Shown one piece after another: positions 36,514 through 50,465 of a stretch of DNA of 64,000 nt; the first letter of the stretch is position 1, and every line of letters starts with the position of its first letter. Made by a program: the position numbers and the translations under genes. Under the pieces are notes generated by a model. It was not told the origin of the DNA. It searched no databases and saw only the letters and a program-made list of their open reading frames with translations. Source of the DNA: Phymorhynchus buccinoides (taxonomy: Eukaryota; Mollusca; Gastropoda; Neogastropoda; Raphitomidae); assembly GCA_017654935.2 (NCBI GenBank), contig CM065682.1, positions 78,389,765 to 78,453,764 on the forward strand, given 5' to 3'.

Positions 36514-38948
36514 GCGGCGACGTATATCTACGTCAGTGACAAGTACTGAAGTGCTATAGAGGACGTATATCTACGTCAGTGACAAGTACTGAAGTGCTAT
36601 AGAGGACGTATATATACGTCAGTGACAAGTACTGAAGTGCTATAGAGGACGTATATATACGTCAGTGGCAAGTACTGAAGTGCTATAGAGGACGTATATA
36701 TACGTCGGTGGCAAGTACTGAAGCGCTATAGAGGACGTATATATACGTCAGTGGCAAGTACTGAAGTGCTATAGAGGACGTATATATACGTCAGTGGCAA
36801 GTACTGAAGCGCTATAGAGGACGTATATATACGTCAGTGGCAAGTACTGAAGCGCTATAGAGGACGTATATATACGTCGGTGGCAAGTACTGAAGTGCTA
36901 TAGAGGACGTATATATATACGTCAGTGGCAAGTACTGAAGTGCTATAGAGGACGTATATATACGTCGGTGGCAAGTACTGAAGCGCTATAGAGGACGTAT
37001 ATATACGTCAGTGGCAAGTACTGAAGCGCTATAGAGGACGTATATATACGTCAGTGGCAAGTACTGAAGCGCTATAGAGGACGTATATATACGTCAGTGG
37101 CAAGTACTGAAGCGCTATAGAGGACGTATATATACGTCAGTGGCAAGTACTGAAGCGCTATAGAGGACGTATATATACGTCAGTGGCAAGTACTGAAGTG
37201 CTATAGAGGACGTATATATACGTCAGTGGCAAGTACTGAAGCGCTATAGAGGACGTATATATACGTCAGTGGCAAGTACTGAAGCGCTATAGAGGACGTA
37301 TATATACGTCAGTGGCAAGTACTGAAGTGCTATAGAGGACGTATATATACGTCAGTGGCAAGTACTGAAGCGCTATAGAGGACGTATATATACGTCAGTG
37401 GCAAGTACTGAAGCGCTATAGAGGACGTATATATACGTCAGTGGCAAGTACTGAAGCGCTATAGAGGACGTATATATACGTCAGTGGCAAGTACTGAAGC
37501 GCTATAGAGGACGTATATATACGTCAGTGGCAAGTACTGAAGCGCTATAGAGGACGTATATATACGTCAGTGGCAAGTACTGAAGCGCTATAGAGGACGT
37601 ATATATACGTCAGTGGCAAGTACTGAAGCGCTATAGAGGACGTATATATACGTCAGTGGCAAGTACTGAAGCGCTATAGAGGACGTATATATACGTCAGT
37701 GGCAAGTACTGAAGCGCTATAGAGGACGTATATATACGTCAGTGGCAAGTACTGAAGCGCTATAGAGGACGTATATATACGTCAGTGGCAAGTACTGAAG
37801 TGCTATAGAGGACGTATATATACGTCAGTGGCAAGTACTGAAGCGCTATAGAGGACGTATATATACGTCAGTGGCAAGTACTGAAGCGCTATAGAGGACG
37901 TATATATACGTCAGTGGCAAGTACTGAAGTGCTATAGAGGACGTATATATATACGTCAGTGGCAAGTACTGAAGTGCTATAGAGGACGTATATATACGTC
38001 AGTGGCAAGTACTGAAGCGCTATAGAGGACGTATATATACGTCAGTGGCAAGTACTGAAGCGCTGTAGAGGACGTATATATACGTCAGTGGCAAGTACTG
38101 AAGTGCTATAGAGGACGTATATATATACGTCAGTGGCAAGTACTGAAGCGCTATAGAGGACGTATATATACGTCAGTGGCAAGTACTGAAGCGCTATAGA
38201 GGACGTATATATACGTCAGTGGCAAGTACTGAAGCGCTATAGAGGACGTATATATACGTCAGTGGCAAGTACTGAAGCACTATAGAGGACGTATATATAC
38301 GTCAGTGGCAAGTACTGAAGCGCTGTAGAGGACGTATATATACGTCGGTGGCAAGTACTGAAGCGCTATAGAGGACGTATATATACGTCGGTGGCAAGTA
38401 CTGAAGCGCTATAGAGGACGTATATATACGTCAGTGGCAAGTACTGAAGCGCTATAGAGGACGTATATATACGTCAGTGGCAAGTACTGAAGCGCTATAG
38501 AGGACGTATATATACGTCGGTGGCAAGTACTGAAGCGCTATAGAGGACGTATATATACGTCGGTGGCAAGTACTGAAGCGCTATAGAGGACGTATATATA
38601 CGTTGGTGGCAAGTACTGAAGCGCTATAGAGGACGTATATATACGTCGGTGGCAAGTACTGAAGCGCTATAGAGGACGTATATATACGTCGGTGGCAAGT
38701 ACTGAAGCGCTATAGAGGACGTATATATACGTCAGTGGCAAGTACTGAAGCGCTATAGAGGACGTATATATATGTCAGTGGCAAGTACTGAAGCGCTATG
38801 GAGGACGTATATATACGTCAGTGGCAAGTACTGAAGCGCTATAGAGGACGTATATATACGTCGGTGGCAAGTACTGAAGCGCTATAGAGGACGTATATAT
38901 ACGTCAGTGGCAAGTACTGAAGCGCTATAGAGGACGTTTATATACGTC

Positions 38949-39601
38949 CAGACCTGCCTACTGCTACGATTTGGCCGTAGCAGCTACGAAAAATAAAGCT
39001 TGGCTACGGAACTACGGCAACCTTAACATTGCTACGGAGAAAACAAAATTTATTTTTGCTTATGCCGTTCCCGGTTTTGTCTGTTTCTAAGAGCAGACGC
39101 CGTGTCACGCGCGATAACCTTAGTCACTTCCGTTTTTATATCAGTGACTGCGCATACGTTCTTATTACTTTCTCTGAAAAAAAATGGCGGACTCCAGCAG
39201 CAGTAGCGATTCGGGAGATGTTTCAAACGAAAAAAACCGAACCCAAACCAGAAAACGAAAATCATCAGTGGCACACCATCTTGTTCTAAGAAAAAACATC
39301 GGCCTGACGCACAAGTTTTCAAAATAGCTTACACGGAGGAGTGGCCTTGCATCGTCAGAAGTTGACTCGGTGCGAACCATGCTCACTGCAACTGACCTCT
39401 GCCATGCAGACTTCTCTGTGAATCATGGCGGTAGAGACGACCGTCAACACGTTCAATCGGCGAAACATAAACAGTACGTTTCGGCTCAGGAAGAGAACAA
39501 ATTGATTGCCGTCGTTTGTGGATGCTACGAAAAAATTTGCCATGCTACTGAAAATTGATGGCTGGGCTACTGATTGGGAAAATTCCAAGTAGGCAGGTCT
39601 G
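38949..39601 (+). mobile_element. satellite-embedded 'CAGACCTG' transposon, copy 1 (full)
   Basis: 653 bp, ends CAGACCTGCCTACT / AGTAGGCAGGTCTG, TACGTC on both sides. The frame from 39184 gives MADSSSSSDSGDVSNEK, then a frameshift relative to copy 5. A second frame (39379-39558) holds CHADFSVNHGGRDD. Confidence 0.85.
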
Positions 39602-39795
39602 TACGTCGGTGGCAAGTACTGAAGTACTGAAGTACTGAAGCGCTATAGAGGACGTATATATACGTCAGTGGCAAGTACTGAAGCGCTATAGAGGACGTAT
39701 ATATACGTCGGTGACAAGTACTGAAGCGCTATAGAGGACGTATATATACGTCAGTGGCAAGTACTGAAGCGCTACAGAGGACGTATATATACGTC

Positions 39796-40345
39796 CAGAC
39801 CTGCCTACTGCTACGATTTGGCAGTAGCAGCTACGAAAAATAAAGCTTGGCTACGGAGCTACGGCAACCTTAACATTGCTACGGAGAAAAGAAAATTTAT
39901 TTTTGCTTATGCCGTTCCTGGTTTTGTCTGTTTCTAAGAGCAGACGCCGTGTCGCGCGCGATAACCTTGTCACTTCCGTTTTTATCAGTGACTGCGCATG
40001 CGTTCTTATTACTTTCTCTGAAAAAAATGGCGGACTCCAGCAGCAGTAGCGATTCGGGAGATGTTTCAAACGAAAAAAACCGAACCCAAACCAGAAAACG
40101 AAAATCATCAGTGGCACACCATCTTGTTCTAAGAAAAAACATCGTCCTGACGCACAAGTTTTCAAAATAGCTTACACAGAGGAGTGGCTTTGCATCGTCA
40201 GAAGTTGACTCGGTGCGAACCATGCTCACTGCAACTGACCTCTGCCATGCAGACTTCGCTGTGAATCATGGCGGTAGAGACGACCGTCAACACGTTCAAT
40301 CGGCGAAACATAAACAGTACGTTTCGGCTCAGGAAGAGAACAGGA
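39796..40345 (+). mobile_element. 'CAGACCTG' transposon, copy 2 (3'-truncated)
   Basis: Breaks off at GGAAGAGAACAGGAAG and continues into the satellite, losing about 110 bp and the right end. Copies 8 and 9 share this breakpoint. Confidence 0.82.
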
Positions 40346-41053
40346 AGAGGACGTATATATACGTCAGTGGCAAGTACTGAAGCGCTGTAGAGGACGTATA
40401 TATACGTCAGTGGCAAGTACTGAAGCGCTGTAGAGGACGTATATATACGTCAGTGGCAAGTACTGAAGCGCTATAGAGGACGTATATCTACGTCAGTGGC
40501 AAGTACTGAAGCGCTGTAGAGGACGTATATATACGTCAGTGGCAAGTACTGAAGCGCTATAGAGGACGTATATATACGTCGGTGGCAAGTACTGAAGCGC
40601 TATAGAGGACGTATATATACGTGAGTGGCAAGTACTGAAGCGCTATAGAGGACGTATATATACGTCGGTGGCAAGTACTGAAGCGCTATAGAGGACGTAT
40701 ATATACGTCAGTGGCAAGTACTGAAGCGCTATAGAGGACATATATATACGTCGGTGGCAAGTACTGAAGCGCTATAGAGGATGTATATATACGTCGGTGG
40801 CAAGTACTGAAGCGCTATAGAGGACGTATATATACGTCAGTGGCAAGTACTGAAGCGCTATAGAGGACGTATATATACGTCAGTGGCAAGTACTGAAGCG
40901 CTATAGAGGACGTATATATACGTCAGTGGCAAGTACTGAAGCGCTATAGAGGACGTATATATACGTCGGTGACAAGTACTGAAGCGCTGTAGAGGACGTA
41001 TATATACGTCAGTGGCAAGTACTGAAGCGCTATAGAGGACGTTTATATACGTC

Positions 41054-41702
41054 CAGACCTGCCTACTGCTACGATTTGGCCGTATCAGCTACGAAAAATA
41101 AAGCTTGGCTACGGAACTACGGCAACCTTAACATTGCTACGGAGAAAACAAAATTTATTTTTGCCTATGCCGTTCCCGGTTTTGTCTGTTTCTAAGAGCA
41201 GACGCCGTGTCACGCGCGATAACCTAGTCACTTCCGTTTTTATCAGTGACTGCGCATGCGTTCTTATTACTTTCTCTGAAAAAAATGGCGGACTCCAGCA
41301 GCAGTAGCGATTCGGGAGATGTTTCAAACGAAAAAAACCGAACCCAAACCAGAAAACAAAAATCATCAGTGGCACACCATCTTGTCCTAAGAAAAAACAT
41401 CGGCCTGACGCACAAGTTTTCAAAATAGCTTACATGGAGGAGTGGCCTTGCATCGTCAGAAGTTGACTCGGTGCGAACCATGCTCACTGCAACTGACCTC
41501 TGCCATGCAGACTTCGCTGTGAATCATGGCGGTAGAGACGACCGTCAACACGTTCAATCGGCGAAACATAAACAGTACGTTTCGGCTCAGGAAGAGAACA
41601 AATTGATTGCAGTCGTTTGTGGATGCTACGAAAAATTTTGCCATGCTACTGAAAATTGATGGCTGGGCTACTGATTGGGAAAATTCCAAGTAGGCAGGTC
41701 TG
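41054..41702 (+). mobile_element. 'CAGACCTG' transposon, copy 3 (full)
   Basis: Full copy with the promoter-like motifs CACTTCCG (41229), TGCGCATGCG (41251) and AAAAATGGCGG (41281). The flanks are GTTTATATACGTC on the left and TACGTCGGTGG on the right. Confidence 0.85.
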
Positions 41703-42713
41703 TACGTCGGTGGCAAGTACTGAAGTACTGAAATACTGAAGCGCTATAGAGGACGTATATATACGTCAGTGGCAAGTACTGAAGCGCTATAGAGGACGTA
41801 TATCTACATCAGTGGCAAGTACTGAAGCGCTGTAGAGGACGTATATATACGTCGGTGGCAAGTACTGAAGCGCTATAGAGGACGTATATATACGTCGGTG
41901 GCAAGTACTGAAGCGCTATAGAGGACGTATATATACGTCGGTGGCAAGTACTGAAGCGCTATAGAGGACGTATATCTATGTCGGTGGCAAGTACTGAAGC
42001 GCTATAGAGGACGTATATATACGTCGGTGGCAAGTACTGAAGCGCTATAGAGGACGTATATCTACGTCAGTGGCAAGTACTGAAGCGCTATAGAGGACGT
42101 ATATATACGTCGGTGGCAAGTACTGAATCGCTTTAGAGGACGTATATATACGTCGGTGGCAAGCACTGAAGCGCTATAGAGGACGTATATATACGTCAGT
42201 GGCAAGCACTGAAGCGCTATAGAGGACGTATATCTACGTCAGTGGCAACTACTGAAGCGCTATAGAGGAAGTATATCTACGTCAGTGGCAAGCACTGAAG
42301 CGCTATAGAGGACGTATATATACGTCGGTGGCAAGTACTGAAGCGCTATAGAGGACGTATATATACGTCAGTGGCAAGCACTGAAGCGCTATGGAGGACG
42401 TATATATACGTCAGTGGCAAGTACTGAAGCGCTATAGAGGACGTATATATACGTCGGTGGCAAGTACTGAAGCGCTATAGAGGACGTATATATACGTCGG
42501 TGGCAAGTACTGAAGCGCTATAGAGGACGTATATATACGTCAGTGGCAAGTACTGAAGCGCTATAGAGGACGTATATATACGTCGGTGGCAAGTACTGAA
42601 GCGCTATAGAGGACGTATATATACGTCGGTGGCAAGTACTGAAGCACTATAGAGGACGTATATATACGTCAGTGGCAAGTACTGAAGCGCTATAGAGGAC
42701 GTTTATATACGTC

Positions 42714-43366
42714 CAAACCTGCCTACTGCTACGATTTGGCCGTAGCAGCTACGAAAAATAAAGCTTGGCTACGGAACTACGGCAACGTTAACATTGCTAC
42801 GGAGAAAACAAAATTTATTTTTGCTTATGCCGTTCCCGGTTTTGTCTGTTTCTAAGAGCAGACGCCGTGTCACGCGCGATAACCTAGTCACTTCCGTTTT
42901 TATCAAAGTGACTGCGCATGCGTTCTTATTACTTTCTCTGAAAAAAATTGGCGGACTCCAGCAGCAGTAGCGATTCGGGAGATGTTTCAAACGAAAAAAA
43001 ACTAACCCAAACCAGAAAACGAAAATCATCAGTGGCACACCATCTTGTTCCTAAGAAAAAACATCGGCCTGACGCACAAGTTTTCAAAATAGCTTACACG
43101 GAGGAGTGGCCTTGCATCGTCAGAAGTTGACTCGGTGCGAACCATGCTCACTGCAACTGACCTCTGCCATGCAGACTTCGCTGTGAATCATGGCGGTAGA
43201 GACGACCGTCAACACGTTCAATCGGCGAAACATAAACAGTACGTTTCGGCTCAGGAAGAGAACAAATTGATTGCCGTCGTTTGTGGATGCTACGAAAAAA
43301 TTTGCCATGCTACTGAAAATTGATGGCTGGGCTACTGATTGGGAAAATTCCTAGTAGGCAGGTCTG
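42714..43366 (+). mobile_element. 'CAGACCTG' transposon, copy 4 (full)
   Basis: Left end CAAACCTG (one change). An extra C near 43050 partly restores the ORF1 frame seen in copy 5. Confidence 0.85.
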
Positions 43367-45237
43367 TACGTCGGTGGCAAGTACTGAAGTACTGAAGTAC
43401 TGAAGCGCTATAGAGGACGTATATATACGTCAGTGGCAAGTACTGAAGCGCTATAGAGGACGTATATATACGTCAGTGGCAAGTACTGAAGCGCTATAGA
43501 GGACGTATATATACGTCGGTGGCAAGTACTGAAGCGCTATAGAGGACGTATATATACGTCGGTGGCAAGTACTGAAGCGCTATAGAGGACGTATATATAC
43601 GTCAGTGGCAAGTACTGAAGCGCTATAGAGGACGTATATATACGTCGGTGGCAAGTACTGAAGCGCTATAGAGGACGTATATCTACGTCAGTGGCAAGCA
43701 CTGAAGCACTATAGAGGACGTATATATACGTCAGTGGCAACTACTGAAGCGCTATAGAGGACGTATATATACGTCAGTGGCAAGCACTGAAGCGCTATAG
43801 AGGACGTATATATACGTCAGTGGCAAGTACTGAAGCGCTATAGAGGACGTATATATACGTCAGTGGCAAGCACTGAAGCGCTATAGAGGACGTATATATA
43901 CGTCAGTGGCAAGCACTGAAGCGCTATAGAGGACATATATATACGTCAGTGGCAAGTACTGAAGCGCTATAGAGGACGTATATATACGTCAGTGGCAAGT
44001 ACTGAAGCGCTATAGAGGACGTATATATACGTCAGTGGCAAGTACTGAAGCGCTATAGAGGACGTATATATACGTCAGTGGCAAGCACTGAAGCGCTATA
44101 GAGGACGTATATATACGTCAGTGGCAAGTACTGAAGCGCTATAGAGGACGTATATATACGTCAGTGGCAAGTACTGAAGCGCTATAGAGGACGTATATAT
44201 ACGTCAGTGGCAAGTACTGAAGCGCTATAGAGGACGTATATATACGTCAGTGGCAAGTACTGAAGCGCTATAGAGGACGTATATATACGTCAGTGGCAAG
44301 CACTGAAGCGCTATAGAGGACGTATATATACGTCAGTGGCAAGTACTGAAGCGCTATAGAGGACGTATATATACGTCAGTGGCAAGCACTGAAGCGCTAT
44401 AGAGGACGTATATCTACGTCAGTGGCAAGTACTGAAGCGCTATAGAGGACGTATATCTACGTCAGTGGCAAGCACTGAAGCGCTATAGAGGACGTATATC
44501 TACGTCAGTGGCAAGTACTGAAGCGCTATAGAGGACGTATATATACGTCAGTGGCAAGCACTGAAGCGCTATAGAGGACATATATATACGTCAGTGGCAA
44601 GTACTGAAGCGCTATAGAGGACGTATATATACGTCAGTGGCAAGTACTGAAGCGCTATAGAGGACGTATATATACGTCAGTGGCAAGTACTGAAGCGCTA
44701 TAGAGGACGTATATATACGTCAGTGGCAAGTACTGAAGCGCTATAGAGGACGTATATATACGTCGGTGGCAAGCACTGAAGCGCTATAGAGGACGTATAT
44801 ATACCTCAGTGGCAAGCACTGAAGCGCTATAGAGGACGTATATCTACGTCAGTGGCAAGTACTGAAGCGCTATAGAGGACGTATATATACGTCAGTGGCA
44901 AGTACTGAAGCGCTATAGAGGACGTATATATACGTCAGTGGCAAGTACTGAAGCGCTATAGAGGACGTATATATACGTCAGTGGCAAGTAATGAAGCGCT
45001 ATAGAGGACATATATATACGTCAGTGGCAAGTACTGAAGCGCTATAGAGGACGTATATATACGTCAGTGGCAAGTACTGAAGCGCTATAGAGGTCGTATA
45101 TATACGTCAGTGGCAAGTACTGAAGCGCTATAGAGGACGTATATATACGTCGGTGGCAAGTACTGAAGCGCTGTAGAGGACGTATATATACGTCAGTGGC
45201 AAGTACTGAAGCGCTATAGAGGACGTTTATATACGTC

Positions 45238-45884
45238 CAGACCTGCCTACTGCTACGATTTGGCCGTAGCAGCTACGAAAAATAAAGCTTGGCTACGGAA
45301 CTACGGCAACCTTAACATTGCTACGGAGAAAACAAAATTTATTTTTGCCTATGCCGTTCCCGGTTTTGTCTGTTTCTAAGAGCAGACGCCGTGTCACGCG
45401 CGATAACCTTGGCACTTCCGTTTTTATCAGTGACTTCGCATACGTTCTTATTACTTTCTCTGAAAAAAATGGCGGACTCCAGCAGCAGTAGCGATTCGGG
45501 AGATGTTTCAAACGAAAAAAACCGAACCCAAACCAGAAAACGAAAATCATCTGGCACACCATCTTGTTCTAAGAAAAAACATCGGCCTGACGCACAAGTT
45601 TTCAAAATAGCTTACATGGAGGAGTGGCCTTGCATCGTCAGAAGTTGACTCGGTGCGAACCATGCTCACTGCAACTGACCTCTGCCATGCAGACTTCTCT
45701 GTGAATCATGGCGGTAGAGACGACCGTCAACACGTTCAATCGGCGAAACATAAACAGTACGTTTCGGCTCAGGAAGAGAACAAATCGATTGCCGTCGTTT
45801 GTGGATGCTACGAAAAAATTTGCCATGCTACTGAAAATTGATGGCTGGGCTACTGATTGAGAAAATTCCAAGTAGGCAGGTCTG
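45238..45884 (+). mobile_element. 'CAGACCTG' transposon, copy 5 (full, longest ORF1)
   Basis: Lacks the AG insertion found in other array copies (TCATCTGGCAC versus TCATCAGTGGCAC). The frame from 45470 therefore runs 59 codons to IAYMEEWPCIVRS. Confidence 0.85.
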
Positions 45885-46895
45885 TACGTCGGTGGCAAGT
45901 ACTGAAGTACTGAAATACTGAAGCGCTATAGAGGACGTATATATACGTCAGTGGCAAGTACTGAAGCGCTATAGAGGACGTATATATACGTCAGTGGCAA
46001 GTACTGAAGCGCTGTAGAGGACGTATATATACGTCGGTGGCAAGTACTGAAGCGCTATAGAGGACGTATATATACGTCGGTGGCAAGTACTGAAGCGCTA
46101 TAGAGGACGTATATATACGTCGGTGGCAAGTACTGAAGCGCTATAGAGGACGTATATATATGTCGGTGGCAAGTACTGAAGCGCTATAGAGGACGTATAT
46201 ATACGTCGGTGGCAAGCACTGAATCGCTATAGAGGACGTATATCTACGTCAGTGGCAAGTACTGAAGCGCTATAGAGGACGTATATATACGTCAGTGGCA
46301 AGTACTGAATCGCTTTAGAGGACGTATATATACGTCGGTGGCAAGCACTGAAGCGCTATAGAGGACGTATATCTACGTCAGTGGCAAGCACTGAAGCGCT
46401 ATAGAGGACATATATCTACGTCAGTGGCAAGTACTGAAGCGCTATAGAGGACGTATATATACGTCAGTGGCAAGTACTGAAGCGCTATAGAGGACATATA
46501 TATACGTCAGTGGCAAGCACTGAAGCGCTATAGAGGACGTATATATACGTCGGTGGCAAGTACTGAAGCGCTATAGAGGACGTATATATACGTCAGTGGC
46601 AAGTACTGAAGCGCTATAGAGGACGTATATATACATTGGTGGCAAGTACTGAAGCGCTATAGAGGACGTATATATACGTCGGTGGCAAGAACTGAAGCGC
46701 TATAGAGGACGTATATATACGTCAGTGGCAAGTACTGAAGCGCTATAGAGGACGTATATATACGTCGGTGGCAAGTACTGAAGCGCTATAGAGGACGTAT
46801 ATATACGTCGGTGGCAAGTACTGAAGCACTATAGAGGACGTATATATACGTCAGTGGCAAGTACTGAAGCGCTATAGAGGACGTTTATATACGTC

Positions 46896-47556
46896 CAAGA
46901 CCTGCCTACTGCTACGATTTGGCCGTAGCAGCTACGAAAAATAAAGCTTTGCTACGGAGCTACGGCAACCTTAACATTGCTACGGAGAAAAAAAAAAAAA
47001 CAAAATTTTATTTTTGCTTATGCCGTTCCCGGTTTTGTCTGTTTCTAAGAGCAGACGCCGTGTCACGCGCGATAACCTAGTCACTTCCGTTTTTATCAGT
47101 GACTGCGCATACGTTCTTATTACTTTCTCTGAAAAAAATTGGCGGACTCCAGCAGCAGTAGCGATTCGGGAGATGTTTCAAACGAAAAAAAACGAACCCA
47201 AACCAGAAAACGAAAATCATCAGTGGCACACCATCTTGTCCTAAGAAAAAACATCGGCCTGACGCACAAGTTTTCAAAATAGCTTACACGGAGGAGTGGC
47301 CTTGCATCGTCAGAAGTTGACTCGGTGCGAACCATGCTCACTGCAACTGACCTCTGCCATGCAGACTTCGCTGTGAATCATGGCGGTAGAGACGACCGTC
47401 AACACGTTCAATCGGCGAAACATAAACAGTGCGTTTCGGCTCAGGAAGAGAACAAATTGATTGCCGTCGTTTGTGGATGCTACGAAAAAATTTGCCATGC
47501 TACTGAAAATTGATGGCTTGGCTACTGATTGGGAAAATTCCAAGTAGGCAGGTCTG
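46896..47556 (+). mobile_element. 'CAGACCTG' transposon, copy 6 (full)
   Basis: Full copy with an expanded A-run (46985-47000). Higher-order partner of copy 4. Confidence 0.85.
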
Positions 47557-49452
47557 TACGTCGGTGGCAAGTACTGAAGTACTGAAGTACTGAAGCGCTA
47601 TAGAGGACGTATATATACGTCAGTGGCAAGTACTGAAGCGCTATAGAGGACGTATATCTACGTCAGTGGCAAGTACTGAAGCGCTATAGAGGACGTATAT
47701 ATACGTCGGTGGCAAGCACTGAAGCGCTATAGAGGACGTATATATACGTCGGTGGCAAGTACTGAAGCGCTATAGAGGACGTATATATACGTCATTGGCA
47801 AGTACTGAAGCGCTATAGAGGACGTATATATACGTCGGTGGCAAGCACTGAAGCGCTATAGAGGACGTATATACACGTCAGTGGCAAGTACTGAAGCACT
47901 ATAGAGGACGTATATATACGTCAGTGGCAACTACTGGAAGCGCTATAGAGGACGTATATATACGTCAGTGGCAAGTACTGAAGCGCTATAGAGGACGTAT
48001 ATCTACGTCAGTGGCAAGTACTGAAGCGCTATAGAGGACGTATATATACGTCGGTGGCAAGTACTGAAGCGCTATAGAGGACGTATATATATACGTCAGT
48101 GGCAAGTACTGAAGCGCTATAGAGGACGTATATATACGTCAGTGGCAAGTACTGAAGCGCTATAGAGGACGTATATATACGTCGGTGGCAAGTACTGAAG
48201 CGCTATAGAGGACGTATATATACGTCGGTGGCAAGTACTGAAGCGTTATAGAGGACGTATATATACGTCAGTGGCAAGCACTGAAGCGCTATAGAGGACG
48301 TATATCTACGTCAGTGGCAAGTACTGAAGCGCTATAGAGGACGTATATATACGTCAGTGGCAAGTACTGAAGCGCTATAGAGGACGTATATATACGTCAG
48401 TGGCAAGTACTGAAGCGCTATAGAGGACGTATATATACGTCAGTGGCAAGTACTGAAGCGCTATAGAGGACGTATATATACGTCAGTGGCAAGCACTGAA
48501 GCGCTATAGAGGACGTATATCTACGTCAGTGGCAACTACTGAAGCGCTATAGAGGACGTATATATACGTCTAGTGGCAAGTACTGAAGCGCTATAGAGGA
48601 CGTATATATACGTCAGTGGCAAGTACTGAAGCGCTATAGAGGACGTATATATACGTCAGTGGCAAGTACTGAAGCGCTATAGAGGACGTATATATACGTC
48701 AGTGGCAAGTACTGAAGCGCTATAGAGGACGTATATATACGTCAGTGGCAAGTACTGAAGCGCTATAGAGGACGTATATATACGTCAGTGGGCAAGTACT
48801 GAAGCGCTATAGAGGAAGTATATCTACGTCAGTGGCAAGCACTGAAGCGCTATAGAGGACTTATATATATACGTCAGTGGCAAGGACTGAATCGCTATAG
48901 AGGACGTATATATACGTCAGTGGCAAGCACTGAAGCGCTATAGAGGACGTATGTATACGTCAAAAAGTGGCAAGCACTGAAGCGCTATAGAGGACGTATA
49001 TATACGTCGGTGGCAAGTACTGAAGCGCTAAAGAGGACGTATATCTACGTCGGTGGCAAGTACTGAAGCGCTATAGAGGACGTATATATACGTCATAGTG
49101 GCAAGTACTGAAGCGCTATAGAGGACGTATATATACGTCGGTGGCAAGTACTGAAGCGCTATAGAGGACGTATGTATACGTCAGTGGCAAGTACTGAAGC
49201 GCTATAGAGGACGTATATATATACGGCAGTGGCAAGTACTGAAGCGCTATAGAGGACGTATATATACGTCAGTGGCAAGTACTGAAGCGCTATAGAGGTT
49301 CGTATATATACGTCAGTGGCAAGTACTGAAGCGTATAGAGGACGTATATATACGTCGGTGGGCAAGTACTGAAGCGCTGTAGAGGACTATATATATACGT
49401 CAGTGGCAACGTTTACTGACAGCAGCGCTATAGAGGAACGTTTATATACGTC

Positions 49453-50140
49453 CAGACCTGCCTACTGCTACGACTTTTGGCCGTAGCAGCTACGAAAAAT
49501 AAAGCTTGGCTACAGAACTACGGCAACCTTAACATTGCTACGGAGAAAATGCAATTTTATTTTTGCCTATGCCGTTCCCGGTTTTGTCTGTTTCTAAGAG
49601 CAGACGCCGTGTCGCGCGCGATAACCTAGTCACTTCCGTTTTTATCAGTGACTGCGCATGCGTTCTTATTACTTTCTCTGAAAAAAATGGCGGACTCCAG
49701 CAGCAGTAGCGATTCGGGAGATGTTTCAAACGAAAAAAAACGAACCCAAACCAGAAAACGAAAATCATCAGTGGCACACCATCTTGTCCTAAGAAAAAAC
49801 ATCGGCCTGACGCACAAGTTTTCAAAATAGCTTACATGGAGGAGTGGCCTTGCATCGTCAGAAGTTGACTCGGTGCGAACCATGCTCGACCTGACAAACT
49901 GACCTCTGCCATGCAGCACACACTTCGCTGTGAGAATTCCAACTGATCGGCCCATGTAGAGAACTGAACCGTCAACACGGTATCAGAATCGGCGAAACAT
50001 GAAACAGTACGTGTCGGCTCAGGAAGAGAACAAATCGATAGCCGTCGTTTGTGAGCATGCTACTGAAAAATTTGCCATGCTACACTGAAAATTGATGGCT
50101 GGGCTACTGATTCCAAAAATTACACAAGTAGGCAGGTCTG
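49453..50140 (+). mobile_element. 'CAGACCTG' transposon, copy 7 (full, many small indels)
   Basis: Higher-order partner of copies 3 and 5. The second half (after about 49885) has frequent small insertions that no other copy shares, suggesting consensus error. Confidence 0.78.
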
Positions 50141-50465
50141 GGTACGGTCGGAGGCAATGTACTGAAGGTACTGAAGTAGCTGAAGCGCTATAGAGGACAG
50201 TATCTATACTGTCGGTGGCAAGTACTGAAGCGCTATAGAGCAGACGTATATATTATATACGTCGGTGGCAAGTCCATTGAAGCGCGATGGTAGAGGAACG
50301 TGAGATAATTTATTATATTTAGTCACAGTTGGCAGTGTACTGTAAGCGCTATGAGTAGGACGTATATATACGAACTAGTGGCAAGTAACTCGAAGCGCTA
50401 TAGAGGACGCTATATATACGTCGGTGGCAAGTACTGAAGCGCTATAGAGGACGTATATATACAGT

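Larger units (their letters stand above)
41054..49452. repeat. higher-order repeat, about 4.18 kb, two copies
   Basis: Inserted transposons start at 41054, 42714, 45238, 46896 and 49453. Intervals alternate 1660, 2524, 1658 and 2557, so the period is 4182-4215 bp. An independent marker agrees: a rare monomer with GAATCGCTTTAGAGG occurs at 42126 and 46308, 4182 bp apart. Confidence 0.82.
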
